Shown here: in pieces, positions 33,238 to 42,194 of the stretch
How positions within the stretch are numbered: position 1 is the stretch's first letter
Layout: every line of letters starts with the position of its first letter
NCBI GenBank assembly: GCA_965222825.1
Contig: OZ244964.1
Coordinates: 248,001 to 312,000, forward strand
Length of the DNA stretch: 64,000 nt
Direction of reading: 5' to 3'
From: G965207335 sp965222825
GTDB taxonomy: Bacteria; Pseudomonadota; Gammaproteobacteria; PS1; Pseudothioglobaceae
Program-made: the position numbers and the translations under genes
Notes under the pieces: model-generated
What the model saw: the letters and a program-made list of their open reading frames with translations, nothing else
Told to the model about the DNA's origin: nothing
The model's database searches: none

Positions 33238-34542
33238 ATGGCTAGTAAATTATATAATACTCCAAATTTAGACGAATTAGAAAATGGACCATGGCCTTCA
33301 TTTGTAACAGGTCTTAAAAGATTAGCAAATGATGAGCATTCTGGTGCTGGTATGGCAAGAGATGTCTTAGCGACGCTAGAAACATCTTATGTTACTAAAA
33401 AAGGTTATTGGAAAGGTGGCACTGTTGGTGTAATAGGTTATGGCGGTGGTATTATTCCTCGTTTTAATGAGCTTAAAAATGAAGATGGTGGTTATAAATT
33501 TAAAGACGCTGGTGAGTTTCATACTTTGCGAGTCCAACCCCCAGCAGGTATGCACTATAGTTCTAAATTATTAAGGGATTTATGTGATATATTTGTAGAT
33601 AATGGTGGCTCTGGTTTAATAGGTATGCACGGGCAATCAGGCGATATAATGTTTCAAGGTGCTGATGAAAAAGGTGTGCAAAAAGTCTTTAACGCATTAA
33701 ATGATTATGGCTTTGACTTGGGCGGTGCTGGTCCTGCTGTTAGAACTGGTATGTCTTGTGTTGGTGCGTCTCGTTGTGAAATGTCTAACGCTAATGAAAT
33801 GGCATTGCATCGCACATTGGTTAATGCATTTTTAGATGATATGCATAGACCTGCCCTACCCTATAAATTCAAATTTAAAGTATCAGGTTGTGCAAATGAT
33901 TGTATGAATTCTGTTGAGCGTTCAGATATGTCTGTGATTGGCACTTGGAGAGATGATATTAAAATCAACGCAGATGCTTGGAATAAAATGGTTACTGACA
34001 AAGGGCGTGATTATGTAATTGATAATATTACCTCTCGTTGCCCAACTCAATGTATGTCACTAAACGAAGACAATTCTTTGACAATTGATAATAAAAACTG
34101 TGTTAAATGTATGCATTGTTTAAATGCTACCTCACCATTATCAGAGCAATACTCTGGCAATGCTAAAGATGGTGCAATTTTAGCAACTGGCGATGATAAA
34201 GGAGTTACTATTATAATGGGTGGTAAACGCACCTTAAAAATTGGTGATTTATTTGGCACTGTAATTGTTCCTTTTATGAAAATGGATAGCGAAGAAGACT
34301 ACGAGGCTATCACAGAAATTGCTGAAAATACTATTGACTTTTTCGCTGAAAATGCCCTAGAACACGAAAGAACAGGTGAAATGATTGAGCGAATTGGTTT
34401 GGTTAATTTCTTAGAAGGTATTGGCGTTAATATTGACCCTAATATGATTAATAGTCCACGATATATGTCTTATGTTCGTATGGATACTTGGGATGAAGAA
34501 GCGATTAAATGGTTTGATAGTAAAGCAGAAGTTAATGCTTAA
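33238..34542 (+). CDS. dsrA: Reverse-type dissimilatory sulfite reductase, alpha subunit DsrA
   Basis: DsrA with DsrB oxidises persulfidic sulfur to sulfite in the cytoplasm. The 434-residue protein has the coupled sirohaem/4Fe-4S ligands in CVGASRCEMSN and KVSGCANDCMNS (about 178-225), and an inserted ferredoxin domain with CPTQCM and CVKCMHC (about 266-300). I place the start at 33238 behind AGGAGAG. An in-frame ATG at 33184 would add 18 residues lacking similarity. That it works oxidatively is inferred from the accompanying dsrEFH and dsrL, which are typical of sulfur oxidisers. Confidence 0.97.
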   Translation: MASKLYNTPNLDELENGPWPSFVTGLKRLANDEHSGAGMARDVLATLETSYVTKKGYWKGGTVGVIGYGGGIIPRFNELKNEDGGYKFKDAGEFHTLRVQPPAGMHYSSKLLRDLCDIFVDNGGSGLIGMHGQSGDIMFQGADEKGVQKVFNALNDYGFDLGGAGPAVRTGMSCVGASRCEMSNANEMALHRTLVNAFLDDMHRPALPYKFKFKVSGCANDCMNSVERSDMSVIGTWRDDIKINADAWNKMVTDKGRDYVIDNITSRCPTQCMSLNEDNSLTIDNKNCVKCMHCLNATSPLSEQYSGNAKDGAILATGDDKGVTIIMGGKRTLKIGDLFGTVIVPFMKMDSEEDYEAITEIAENTIDFFAENALEHERTGEMIERIGLVNFLEGIGVNIDPNMINSPRYMSYVRMDTWDEEAIKWFDSKAEVNA

Positions 34543-34633
34543 ATTTAGTATAGATTTATAGCTTTTTTGCTAATTTTTACTAAAATAGTTATACAAAACC
34601 CAATCATAAATAGCAATAAAATTTAACCAAGGC

Positions 34634-34651
34634 GGTAGTTACAAAACTACC
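34634..34651 (+). promoter_or_regulatory. Hairpin in the dsrA-dsrB spacer
   Basis: GGTAGTT (34634-34640) pairs with AACTACC (34645-34651) over an ACAA loop, in an unusually long 150-base spacer between two subunits of one enzyme. It may protect the dsrA 3' end or modulate subunit ratio. There is no following T tract typical of a terminator. Confidence 0.45.
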
Positions 34652-34692
34652 TTCTTACTCGTAAAATTTACTAATAAATATAGGAGACTATA

Positions 34693-35763
34693 ATGGCTGA
34701 AGTAAGAATGCCAATTGAATCAGGTGTGCCTGATGCGATTCAATATATGCACCCAACAATGAGAAGAAACTTTGCCCAATGGGCTTATCATTCTCGTCCT
34801 CGTCCTGGTGTTTTAAAACACACTTCTAAAAATAATGAAAGAATTTGGACTGTTCGTTGTGGCACACAAAGGCAAATGGATGTCTATACAATCAAAAAAC
34901 TAGCAGACATTGCCGATAAGTATGGTGATGGCTATATTCGTTTTACCATTCGCTCAAATGTTGAGTATATGGTAGATAAAGAGGAAAAGGTTGCACCGCT
35001 AATTAAAAAATTAGAAGCAGAAGGCTTTCCAGTAGGTGGCACAGGTCCAACTGTTTCAATGATTTCTCATACCCAAGGTTGGTTACATTGTGATATTCCC
35101 GGAACTGATGCATCAGGTGTTGTCAAAGCCTTAATGGATGAGTTGATTGATGAATATCGTGTTGAAGAAATGCCTAATCGTGTGCATATGACTACCTCTT
35201 GTTGTCAAGTTAACTGTGGTGGGCATGGTGATATTGCAATAAATATTCAACATACCAAACCACCTAAAATTAATCATGACTTAGTAGCTAATGTTTGTGA
35301 AAGACCAACGGTTGTTGCTAGGTGTCCTGTTGCTGCTATTCGTCCAGCAATTGTTAATGGTAAGCCAACGCTAGAAGTTGATGAAAAAAAATGTATTTGT
35401 TGTGGTGCTTGCTATCCACCTTGTCCACCAATGCAAATCAATGATCCAGAGGCCTCTAAGTTAGCTGTTTGGGTTGGTGGTAAGCATTCAAATGCTCGCA
35501 GTAAACCGTCTTTTCAAAAATTAGTAGCATCGGGTATTCCAAATAATCCACCAAGATGGCCAGAAGCTGCCGCTATTGTTAAACAAATTTTATCTGTTTA
35601 TAAAACAGACGCCAAAGATTGGGAGCGAGTTGGTGAATGGGTTGATAGAATTGGATGGCCAGCATTCTTTGAAAAAACAGGCTTGCCATTTACTAAATTT
35701 CATATTTCTGATTGGAAGGGAACACGGCACCAATTAAACTCTTCTGCCTATATTCGTTTTTAA
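34693..35763 (+). CDS. dsrB: Reverse-type dissimilatory sulfite reductase, beta subunit DsrB
   Basis: This 356-residue partner of DsrA binds the catalytic sirohaem. Cluster ligands lie in TTSCCQVNCGGHGD (near 173-186), with a second set at CPVAAI, and a ferredoxin domain with CICCGACYPPCPP (about 232-246). The start is preceded by AGGAGA. The C-terminus ends in the HQLNSSAYIRF block seen in other DsrB proteins. Confidence 0.97.
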   Translation: MAEVRMPIESGVPDAIQYMHPTMRRNFAQWAYHSRPRPGVLKHTSKNNERIWTVRCGTQRQMDVYTIKKLADIADKYGDGYIRFTIRSNVEYMVDKEEKVAPLIKKLEAEGFPVGGTGPTVSMISHTQGWLHCDIPGTDASGVVKALMDELIDEYRVEEMPNRVHMTTSCCQVNCGGHGDIAINIQHTKPPKINHDLVANVCERPTVVARCPVAAIRPAIVNGKPTLEVDEKKCICCGACYPPCPPMQINDPEASKLAVWVGGKHSNARSKPSFQKLVASGIPNNPPRWPEAAAIVKQILSVYKTDAKDWERVGEWVDRIGWPAFFEKTGLPFTKFHISDWKGTRHQLNSSAYIRF

Positions 35764-35769
35764 TTACTA

Positions 35770-36171
35770 ATGAAAATATCTATCCAGATAAATGAGGGTC
35801 CATATCAACATCAGGCCTCTGATAGTGCATATCAATTTGCTAAAGCAGCAATAGAGGCGGGACATAAAATTTTTAGAGTGTTTTTCTATCACGATGGTGT
35901 TAATAACGCCTCTCGTTTTATGCTACCACCACAAGATGACCGTAATATTGTAAACCAATGGGCTGAATTGGGTATTAAAAATAATAATGGTGAGCCTGAA
36001 CTTGTAGTTTGTGTAGCAGCAGCACTTCGTCGTGGTATGTTAGACGAATCTGAGGCAAGTAAAAATGGTATTAAAGGTAATAATATTCATCCAGCATTCC
36101 GTATTTCTGGTTTAGGTCAGTTAATTGAAGCTGGAATTCAATCAGATAGATTGGTGGTGTTTGGAGACTAA
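35770..36171 (+). CDS. dsrE: Sulfur relay protein DsrE
   Basis: DsrE is the sulfurtransferase subunit of the DsrE2F2H2 complex, which passes persulfide sulfur to DsrC. The 133-residue protein has the family pattern with the active-site Cys in LVVCVAAALRRGML (near residue 78). It starts 6 bases after dsrB and is 1 base from dsrF. DsrEFH is considered diagnostic for Dsr operating in the oxidative direction. Confidence 0.96.
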   Translation: MKISIQINEGPYQHQASDSAYQFAKAAIEAGHKIFRVFFYHDGVNNASRFMLPPQDDRNIVNQWAELGIKNNNGEPELVVCVAAALRRGMLDESEASKNGIKGNNIHPAFRISGLGQLIEAGIQSDRLVVFGD

Positions 36172-36172
36172 A

Positions 36173-36577
36173 ATGGCAACAAAAAAATTTTTGTATTTAA
36201 ATAGAAAAGCACCATATGGCACTGTTTATGCGTTAGAATCCTTAGAGGTAGTGCTAATTGCCGCTGCTTTTGAACAAGATGTTAGCCTAGCATTTGTTGA
36301 TGATGGTGTTTATCAAATTACCAAAGGACAAAAAACCCAAGGCGTGGGTATGAAAAATTTCTCAAACACCTATAATGCTTTGGGCGATTATGATATTAAT
36401 AAAATGTATGTTTCGCAAGAATCTTTGAATGAAAGAGGTTTAACCCAAGATGACTTAATGGACTTGGTTTATGAAGATGAAGATGATAATTGGGCAGAAA
36501 AGCCATCAATTAAAGTTGTCCCTAACGAAGAATTATCTAAAATTATGGCAGAACAAGACATTGTATTAAGTTTTTAA
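36173..36577 (+). CDS. dsrF: Sulfur relay protein DsrF
   Basis: DsrF is a structural subunit of the DsrEFH complex (TusC-like). It is 134 residues from the ATG at 36173, which follows the dsrE stop by one base and has a GGAGA site. It keeps the APYGTVYALESLEVVLIAAAFEQDVSL block near residues 11-39. An upstream in-frame ATG at 36125 lies inside dsrE and is not the likely start. Confidence 0.95.
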   Translation: MATKKFLYLNRKAPYGTVYALESLEVVLIAAAFEQDVSLAFVDDGVYQITKGQKTQGVGMKNFSNTYNALGDYDINKMYVSQESLNERGLTQDDLMDLVYEDEDDNWAEKPSIKVVPNEELSKIMAEQDIVLSF

Positions 36578-36587
36578 TAATTATAAT

Positions 36588-36884
36588 ATGTTACATACAG
36601 TAAATAAATCACCTTTTGAACGAAATTCATTGCAGACTTGTATTGCTAATTTAGATGATAAAGGCGTCATTTTATTAATTGAAGATGGAGTAATAGGTGC
36701 AACTAACACCGATAAATCATTTTTAATATCAGAACTAGCATCATCAGGTAGAGTTTATGCTCTAACTGCTGACTTAGAAGCCAGGGGTATTGCTGATAAA
36801 GTAATAGATGGTATTAAATTAGTGGACTACAAAGATTTTGTAGATTTAGTTATAGAGCATAAGTCTAGTGCTTCTTGGCTCTAA
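36588..36884 (+). CDS. dsrH: Sulfur relay protein DsrH
   Basis: DsrH (TusB-like) is the third subunit of DsrEFH. The 98-residue protein has the family N-terminus MLHTVNKSPFERNSLQTC with a conserved Cys near residue 18, the LLIEDGVIG segment, and GIADKVIDGIKLVDYKDFVDL. It starts 10 bases after dsrF. Confidence 0.95.
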   Translation: MLHTVNKSPFERNSLQTCIANLDDKGVILLIEDGVIGATNTDKSFLISELASSGRVYALTADLEARGIADKVIDGIKLVDYKDFVDLVIEHKSSASWL

Positions 36885-36909
36885 TTTTTTTAAAAATAGG
36901 AGAATAAAT

Positions 36910-37245
36910 ATGTCTAGTATCGCGGTTAATGGTAAAGATATTGCAGTTGATGAAGAAGGTTTTTTAACACAATTAACAGATTGGACGCCAGATGTTGCTA
37001 ATGCTATGTCTGCAAAAGATGACCTAGAATTAACAGAAGAACACTGGAATATAATAAACTTTTTGCGTGAGTATTATGAAGAATATCAGATTGCACCAGC
37101 TGTTCGTGTTTTAACTAAGGCTATTGGTAAAAAATTTGGTAAAGATAAAGGTAATTCAAAATACCTATATACCTTATTTCAATATGGTCCTGGTAAACAA
37201 GGTTGTCGTTATGCTGGTTTACCAAAACCAACAGGGTGTATTTAG
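36910..37245 (+). CDS. dsrC: Sulfur carrier protein DsrC
   Basis: DsrC carries sulfur between DsrEFH, DsrAB and the DsrMKJOP complex. The 111-residue protein has the conserved flexible C-terminal arm CRYAGLPKPTGCI, with both essential cysteines: C99 (CysB) and C110 (CysA, penultimate). This identifies a true DsrC rather than TusE, which lacks CysB. I use the ATG at 36910 behind AGGAG. Upstream in-frame codons overlap dsrH. Confidence 0.97.
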   Translation: MSSIAVNGKDIAVDEEGFLTQLTDWTPDVANAMSAKDDLELTEEHWNIINFLREYYEEYQIAPAVRVLTKAIGKKFGKDKGNSKYLYTLFQYGPGKQGCRYAGLPKPTGCI

Positions 37246-37259
37246 TTATTTGATATAAA

Positions 37260-37410
37260 TTAAGACTAAACTGCTTTAAAAACTTAGGAGTTTATAATCT
37301 AGTTAAGTCTAATAAATTTAAACTCTTAAAACTAAATATTAATGTATAGACTGGAACAACTATTAGAAATATTAGATAATAGTTGTAATTTTGCTTGTTA
37401 TTAGTCTTAA
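37260..37410 (+). ncRNA. Candidate structured RNA element between dsrC and dsrM
   Basis: Three nested stems can be drawn in the 208-base spacer. An outer 10-bp stem pairs TTAAGACTAA (37260-37269) with TTAGTCTTAA (37401-37410). An inner 11-bp stem pairs TTAGGAGTTTA (37284-37294) with TAAACTCTTAA (37319-37329), with one G-U pair. A second inner 9-bp stem pairs CAACTATTA (37357-37365) with TAATAGTTG (37377-37385). The result is a three-way junction. It could stabilise dsrC mRNA or attenuate transcription into dsrM. No known class is recognised. Confidence 0.5.
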
Positions 37411-37453
37411 TAAAATAATCTTATTTGGAATATTGCATATTTAAAAAAATTCT

Positions 37454-38227
37454 ATGACTAATTTTAGTATTTTCTTTACTATTTTATTCTATATTGTTAT
37501 AACAGTATTTATTGTAGGCTTATTCTTAAAAATTAAACAATATGCTACAATACCAGCGCCTCTAAGAATCCCAGTAGCGCCAGCACCTTTAACAAAAACT
37601 GGTGTTGTTATGCGTATGATAAGAGAGGTAACGATTTTTGAAAGTTTGTTTAAGGCTAATAAATGGACTTGGCTGTTTGGATTTTTATTTCATTTTGGGT
37701 TATTATTAGTTGTAATACACCATATCCGTTTATTTTGGCCCGGTGAAACTCCTAGTTTATTATTATTAGCGCAGCCTTTTAAATACGCTGCGTTTGCAAT
37801 GCTTATTGGTTTATCAGGTTTATTGGTGCGAAGAATTTTTTTAGATAGAGTGCGTTATATATCTGCACCTTCTGATTATTTATTGTTAGTGTTATTATTA
37901 GTTATTGGTGTTAGTGGTTTTATTATGACTTTTACTGATAATCATACCAATGTTATTGCTGTTAAACAATTTGCATCTGGCTTATTAAATTTTAGTTGGT
38001 CAAATATTCCTAGTGATTTGTATTTAATTGTGCATTTATTGGCTGTTTTTATTTTGATAGCAATATTTCCTATTTCAAAATTACTACACGCACCGGGTAT
38101 TTTCTTTTCACCAACGCTAAACCAAGTTGATGATGCCCGTAAAAAACGCCATATTGCACCGTGGGCATTAAAACAAGAAACAAATCATGATGTTAAATTA
38201 TCACATACAATGGGTAAGGATGAATAA
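37454..38227 (+). CDS. dsrM: DsrM, membrane haem b subunit of DsrMKJOP
   Basis: This 257-residue integral membrane protein is the NarI-like di-haem b subunit of the DsrMKJOP transmembrane complex. It has about five hydrophobic helices, with conserved histidines in the helices (FLFHFGLLLVVIHHIRLFWP near 77-96; IVHLLAVF near 193-200). It is thought to exchange electrons with the quinone pool and pass them to DsrK. It is followed after 2 bases by dsrK. Confidence 0.94.
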   Translation: MTNFSIFFTILFYIVITVFIVGLFLKIKQYATIPAPLRIPVAPAPLTKTGVVMRMIREVTIFESLFKANKWTWLFGFLFHFGLLLVVIHHIRLFWPGETPSLLLLAQPFKYAAFAMLIGLSGLLVRRIFLDRVRYISAPSDYLLLVLLLVIGVSGFIMTFTDNHTNVIAVKQFASGLLNFSWSNIPSDLYLIVHLLAVFILIAIFPISKLLHAPGIFFSPTLNQVDDARKKRHIAPWALKQETNHDVKLSHTMGKDE

Positions 38228-38229
38228 TA

Positions 38230-39774
38230 ATGGCAACAGATGATTTTAAAACTCCAAAACTTGCTACTTACTTAGAAATACCAAACATTAAGCCTGATGC
38301 TATGAAGGGTGATGGTCCTTTTAAATCATCAGAAGAATTCCAAAAACCACTGGGATTCCCAGGTGAGAAAATAGATAACTGGCAACAGGTTGCTGTTGAT
38401 AAATTAGGCGAAATAAAAAATAAATATCGCTCAGTGCAGGTTTTTTTAGATAGTTGTGTGAAATGTGGTGCTTGCACAGATAAATGCCATTATTATCTAG
38501 GCTCATCGGATCCTAAAAATATGCCAGTAGCAAGACAAGACCTATTACGAAGTGTTTACCGCCGTCATTATACTTTTGCTGGTAAATATTTTCCAAAATT
38601 AGTTGGTGCAAAAGAGCTAGATGATGAGATGTTAGATGATTGGTATAATTATTACCATCAATGCTCACAGTGTAGGCGTTGTTCGGTTTTTTGTCCCTAC
38701 GGCATTGATACTGCTGAAATATCAATGGCAGCTAGAGAGATTATGGATACTGTTGGTGTTGGACAAAAATATTGTAATCAAATCTTAGGCAAGGTAATGA
38801 CTATTGGTAATAATTTAGGTTTACCAGAGCCAGCATTAAGGCATACCTTAGAAGACTTAGAAGAAGAAATAGAAGAAGAAACAGGACTTGCAATTAAATA
38901 CCCACTTGATGTCAAAGGTGCGGAAATTTTACTAATTACCCCATCAGCTGACTTTTTTGCTGAGCCTCATATTGACGGATTGATTGGTTATGGTAAGGTA
39001 TTTTATCAAGACGGAGTTAGTTGGACACTAAGCTCTTATGCCTCAGAAGGTGCTAATTTTGGTATGTTTATAGGTAGTTATGATGTAATGCGAGCTGGTG
39101 CACTAAGAATACGAAAAGCCGCACTTGAGCTGGGTGCTAGGCGAATTATTGTTGGCGAATGTGGGCATGCTTGGCGTGTGGCTTATAGTTTTTGGAATAC
39201 ATTATCAGGTATTGGTAGTGGTGCTAATGATGAATATGCAATGAAATTACAACAGCAATTAGACCATAATTACCCACAACCACAACATATTATTGAATAT
39301 ACTTATAATCTAATACAAGAGGGTAAATTAAAGTTTGATAAAACTGCTAATGATGATAAAACAGTTACCTTCCACGATAGTTGTAATGTTGCCAGAGCAA
39401 GCAATATGGGCGGTATTAAAAACGGGCAGTTTATTTTACCAAGAGAGGTGCTAAAAGCAGTATGTAATAATTATGTTGATATGCAACGAGAAAGTATTAT
39501 GGAATCAACATTTTGTTGTGGTGGTGGCGGTGGTTTGTTAACTGATGATTTAATGGAAGTGCGAATCAAAGGTGCTATGCCTAGAATGCAAGCCCTAAAA
39601 ACCGTTGAAAAAACAGACGGTGTTAATACTTTGGTTGCAATTTGTGCTATTTGTAAGTCGCAATTTACTAAGGTGCTGCCTAAATACGACTTTGACCCTT
39701 ATATGATAATGAGTGCCCACCAATTAGTTAGTGAGGCTATTATTTTAGATAAAGCAACTGATACAGATAATTAA
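38230..39774 (+). CDS. dsrK: DsrK, cytoplasmic Fe-S subunit of DsrMKJOP
   Basis: This 514-residue HdrD-like protein has two 4Fe-4S ferredoxin motifs (CVKCGACTDKC near 76-86; CSQCRRCSVFC near 146-156). A C-terminal CCG-type domain binds a catalytic 4Fe-4S cluster (STFCCGGGGG near 421, CAICKSQF near 462, with an upstream CNVARASNMGG). It is thought to re-oxidise or reduce the DsrC disulfide/trisulfide and pass electrons to DsrM. Confidence 0.96.
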   Translation: MATDDFKTPKLATYLEIPNIKPDAMKGDGPFKSSEEFQKPLGFPGEKIDNWQQVAVDKLGEIKNKYRSVQVFLDSCVKCGACTDKCHYYLGSSDPKNMPVARQDLLRSVYRRHYTFAGKYFPKLVGAKELDDEMLDDWYNYYHQCSQCRRCSVFCPYGIDTAEISMAAREIMDTVGVGQKYCNQILGKVMTIGNNLGLPEPALRHTLEDLEEEIEEETGLAIKYPLDVKGAEILLITPSADFFAEPHIDGLIGYGKVFYQDGVSWTLSSYASEGANFGMFIGSYDVMRAGALRIRKAALELGARRIIVGECGHAWRVAYSFWNTLSGIGSGANDEYAMKLQQQLDHNYPQPQHIIEYTYNLIQEGKLKFDKTANDDKTVTFHDSCNVARASNMGGIKNGQFILPREVLKAVCNNYVDMQRESIMESTFCCGGGGGLLTDDLMEVRIKGAMPRMQALKTVEKTDGVNTLVAICAICKSQFTKVLPKYDFDPYMIMSAHQLVSEAIILDKATDTDN

Positions 39775-39788
39775 TAATAGGAGTTTTT

Positions 39789-41747
39789 ATGCAAAAAAAT
39801 GAATACAGAAATAACTGGAAAGGTGATAATCATACTTTTAGATTATTTAAAGATGAAGGCGATAATATGCAGGAAGTGTCTTGGGAGGAGAAAATATTTC
39901 AAGGTGATGAATCTCATAAATGCCCCACCTATGTTGCTCAAACTCCACCTTGTCAAGGCAGCTGCCCTAGTGGACACAATATTCGCGGTTGGTTAAATAT
40001 TATCAATGAAATTGAAAAACCATCAGGCGATACTTCGTGGCAGGAATATGCTTTTATTCGTGCTACTGATGCTAATCCTTTTCCATCAATTATGGGGCGT
40101 GTTTGTCCAGCACCTTGCGAAGATGGATGTAATCGTAATGAAGTTGAGGATACCGTTGGTATTAACGCAGTTGAGCAATTTATTGGCGATAATGCTAGAA
40201 AAGAAGATTATAAATTTACAATTAGTGCTAAAGATACGCACAAAAAAGTTGCTATTATTGGTGGAGGTTGTGCTGGTCTAACTGCTGCATTACAACTGCG
40301 TCGTAAGGGTCATGCGGTAACTGTTTTTGAAAAACACCCTAAATTAGGTGGTATGATGCAATACGGTATTCCTGATTATCGTGTGCCTAGAGATGTGCTA
40401 GATTATGAGATAGAACGAATTTTAGCAACTGATATTGAGGTTAAATTAAATACCAAAGTTGGCAAAGATATTACTATAGAAGAATTAGAATCTAATTATG
40501 ATGCAACGCTATTTGCAATGGGTGCTTGGGCCGGCAGAACACTACCTGTTCCAGGCGGTGATGTTAGTAATTGTGTATCTGGTGTTGCTTTTTTAGAAGC
40601 TTATTGTAAGGGCCGCTTAAAACATATTACTGGCAAGGTTATATGTATAGGTGGTGGTGACACTTCTATTGATGTAGTGTCGGTTGCTCGTCGTTTGGGT
40701 AATATTGGCTCTGTTGCTGATAAAGACCGTCCCGAGCATATTATTTTTGATGATACCGCACACGATGTGGTGGATACTTCTAAACGCCTAGGTGCTGATG
40801 TTTTACTAATGACTCGTTCAAGTATTGCTAATATGCCAGCTGCTGAGGAAGAAATTAATGATGCAAAAAGAGAAGGTGTAGAAATTCAAGGACAATTAAG
40901 TCCTGTAGAAGTAATTGTTGATAAAAAAACAGGTAGAGCAATTGCATTAAGAGTGCAGCGTCTAGAAGAAGATGGAAGCCCTATTGAAAATAGTGAATTT
41001 GATATTAAATGTGAATTAATAGTATCCGCTATTGGTCAAGGTTTAGAAACACAAGGTATTGATAAGTCTTTTTTTAATGACAGAGGTTTTATTGATGCTG
41101 ATAAAAATTATCAAATTCCACAAAAAAAAGGATTTTTTGTTTGTGGAGATGCAATTCGCCCTCACCTGCTAACTACCGCTATTGGACAAGCAACAATTGC
41201 AGTTGATAGTATTCACGATTATATTAATAACAAAGAACAGAAAGCTAGACCAAAAGTAGATGTTCATCACTTTGATTTATTATCTAAATTAAAAGAATGG
41301 GATTTATCACCAGAAGAGTTTGATAACCAAGACGGTGATTTAAGAGGCACAGATGGTGCTAATTATGCTATTCATAATTACGAAGATCGTTCTAGTGCTT
41401 CTATTATTGCTAATGATGAATTATTTTTAGGGCATTTTGAGCATGAAAAAAGAAATACTAGAGGACATAAATTAATTAATTCTGATAATGTGCTAGGTAA
41501 TTTTGAAGAAAGACTAGTTGGTTATAGTGAAGAAGAAGCAAAAAAAGAGTCTGGTCGTTGTATGAGTTGTGGCTTATGTTTTGAGTGCGATAATTGTGTA
41601 ATGTATTGTCCGCAAGATGCTGTTTTTAAGGTTAAAAAACAAGAATCAACCTTAGGACGATATGTTGATACTGATTACGGCAAATGTATTGGTTGTCATA
41701 TTTGTGCTGATGTTTGCCCAACTGGTTATATACAAATGGGGTTATAA
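39789..41747 (+). CDS. dsrL: DsrL, NAD(P)H:acceptor oxidoreductase of the Dsr system
   Basis: DsrL is an iron-sulfur flavoprotein resembling the small subunit of glutamate synthase. It is essential for sulfur oxidation and transfers electrons from DsrAB to NAD(P)+. The 652-residue protein has an N-terminal Cys-rich domain (CPTYV, CQGSCPSG), an FAD-binding VAIIGGGCAGL near 156-166, a nucleotide-binding VICIGGGDTSID near 283, and C-terminal 4Fe-4S motifs (CMSCGLCFECDNC, CIGCHICADVC). It is present mainly in sulfur oxidisers, supporting the direction assigned to DsrAB. Confidence 0.96.
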   Translation: MQKNEYRNNWKGDNHTFRLFKDEGDNMQEVSWEEKIFQGDESHKCPTYVAQTPPCQGSCPSGHNIRGWLNIINEIEKPSGDTSWQEYAFIRATDANPFPSIMGRVCPAPCEDGCNRNEVEDTVGINAVEQFIGDNARKEDYKFTISAKDTHKKVAIIGGGCAGLTAALQLRRKGHAVTVFEKHPKLGGMMQYGIPDYRVPRDVLDYEIERILATDIEVKLNTKVGKDITIEELESNYDATLFAMGAWAGRTLPVPGGDVSNCVSGVAFLEAYCKGRLKHITGKVICIGGGDTSIDVVSVARRLGNIGSVADKDRPEHIIFDDTAHDVVDTSKRLGADVLLMTRSSIANMPAAEEEINDAKREGVEIQGQLSPVEVIVDKKTGRAIALRVQRLEEDGSPIENSEFDIKCELIVSAIGQGLETQGIDKSFFNDRGFIDADKNYQIPQKKGFFVCGDAIRPHLLTTAIGQATIAVDSIHDYINNKEQKARPKVDVHHFDLLSKLKEWDLSPEEFDNQDGDLRGTDGANYAIHNYEDRSSASIIANDELFLGHFEHEKRNTRGHKLINSDNVLGNFEERLVGYSEEEAKKESGRCMSCGLCFECDNCVMYCPQDAVFKVKKQESTLGRYVDTDYGKCIGCHICADVCPTGYIQMGL

Positions 41748-41758
41748 AATTTGATAAT

Positions 41759-42184
41759 ATGAAATTAAATTTAAAACGCAAATTTTTGATACTAATAGCA
41801 ATTACTTTGCTATGGGTAGCAAGTTTTGCACACAATAAGCCCCATGTATTACTAGGTTCACAAGCACATAAGAGCGGTATTAAAGGTGTTTGTAATGGCG
41901 ATCCTGTTGCTTATATTATTAGGCAACACCCTAATTTACTAACCCATAAAAGAGATAAAGTATTAAGATTAGGTGCTAAAAAATCTAATCAATATTCACT
42001 ACAAGGCTGTATTAATTGTCATGCTGTGCCTAAAAATACTACAAAAAATACCTATTATGCTATTAATGCATCAGGTCAATTTTGCGCAACTTGTCATGAA
42101 GAGACAGCTATTAGTTTAGATTGTTTCCAGTGTCATAGAACAACACCATATAATGGTAAGGGTTATTATCACAAAAATAATTAG
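41759..42184 (+). CDS. dsrJ: DsrJ, periplasmic tri-haem cytochrome c
   Basis: This 141-residue subunit of DsrMKJOP has an uncleaved N-terminal anchor (about 5-24) and three CxxCH sites (CINCH, CATCH, CFQCH, about residues 83-127). It is the periplasmic electron entry or exit of the complex. One haem is known to have an unusual His/Cys ligation in Allochromatium. I place the start at 41759, as the upstream in-frame ATG at 41714 lies within dsrL. Confidence 0.94.
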   Translation: MKLNLKRKFLILIAITLLWVASFAHNKPHVLLGSQAHKSGIKGVCNGDPVAYIIRQHPNLLTHKRDKVLRLGAKKSNQYSLQGCINCHAVPKNTTKNTYYAINASGQFCATCHEETAISLDCFQCHRTTPYNGKGYYHKNN

Positions 42185-42194
42185 AGGCAAAAAA

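Noticed and set aside
33238..35763. DsrAB as sulfate-reducing (reductive) enzymes
   Set aside because: The accompanying dsrEFH and dsrL and the gammaproteobacterial context indicate the oxidative system.
39789..41747. Annotation as glutamate synthase small subunit
   Set aside because: The C-terminal double 4Fe-4S domain and the position between dsrK and dsrJ identify DsrL.
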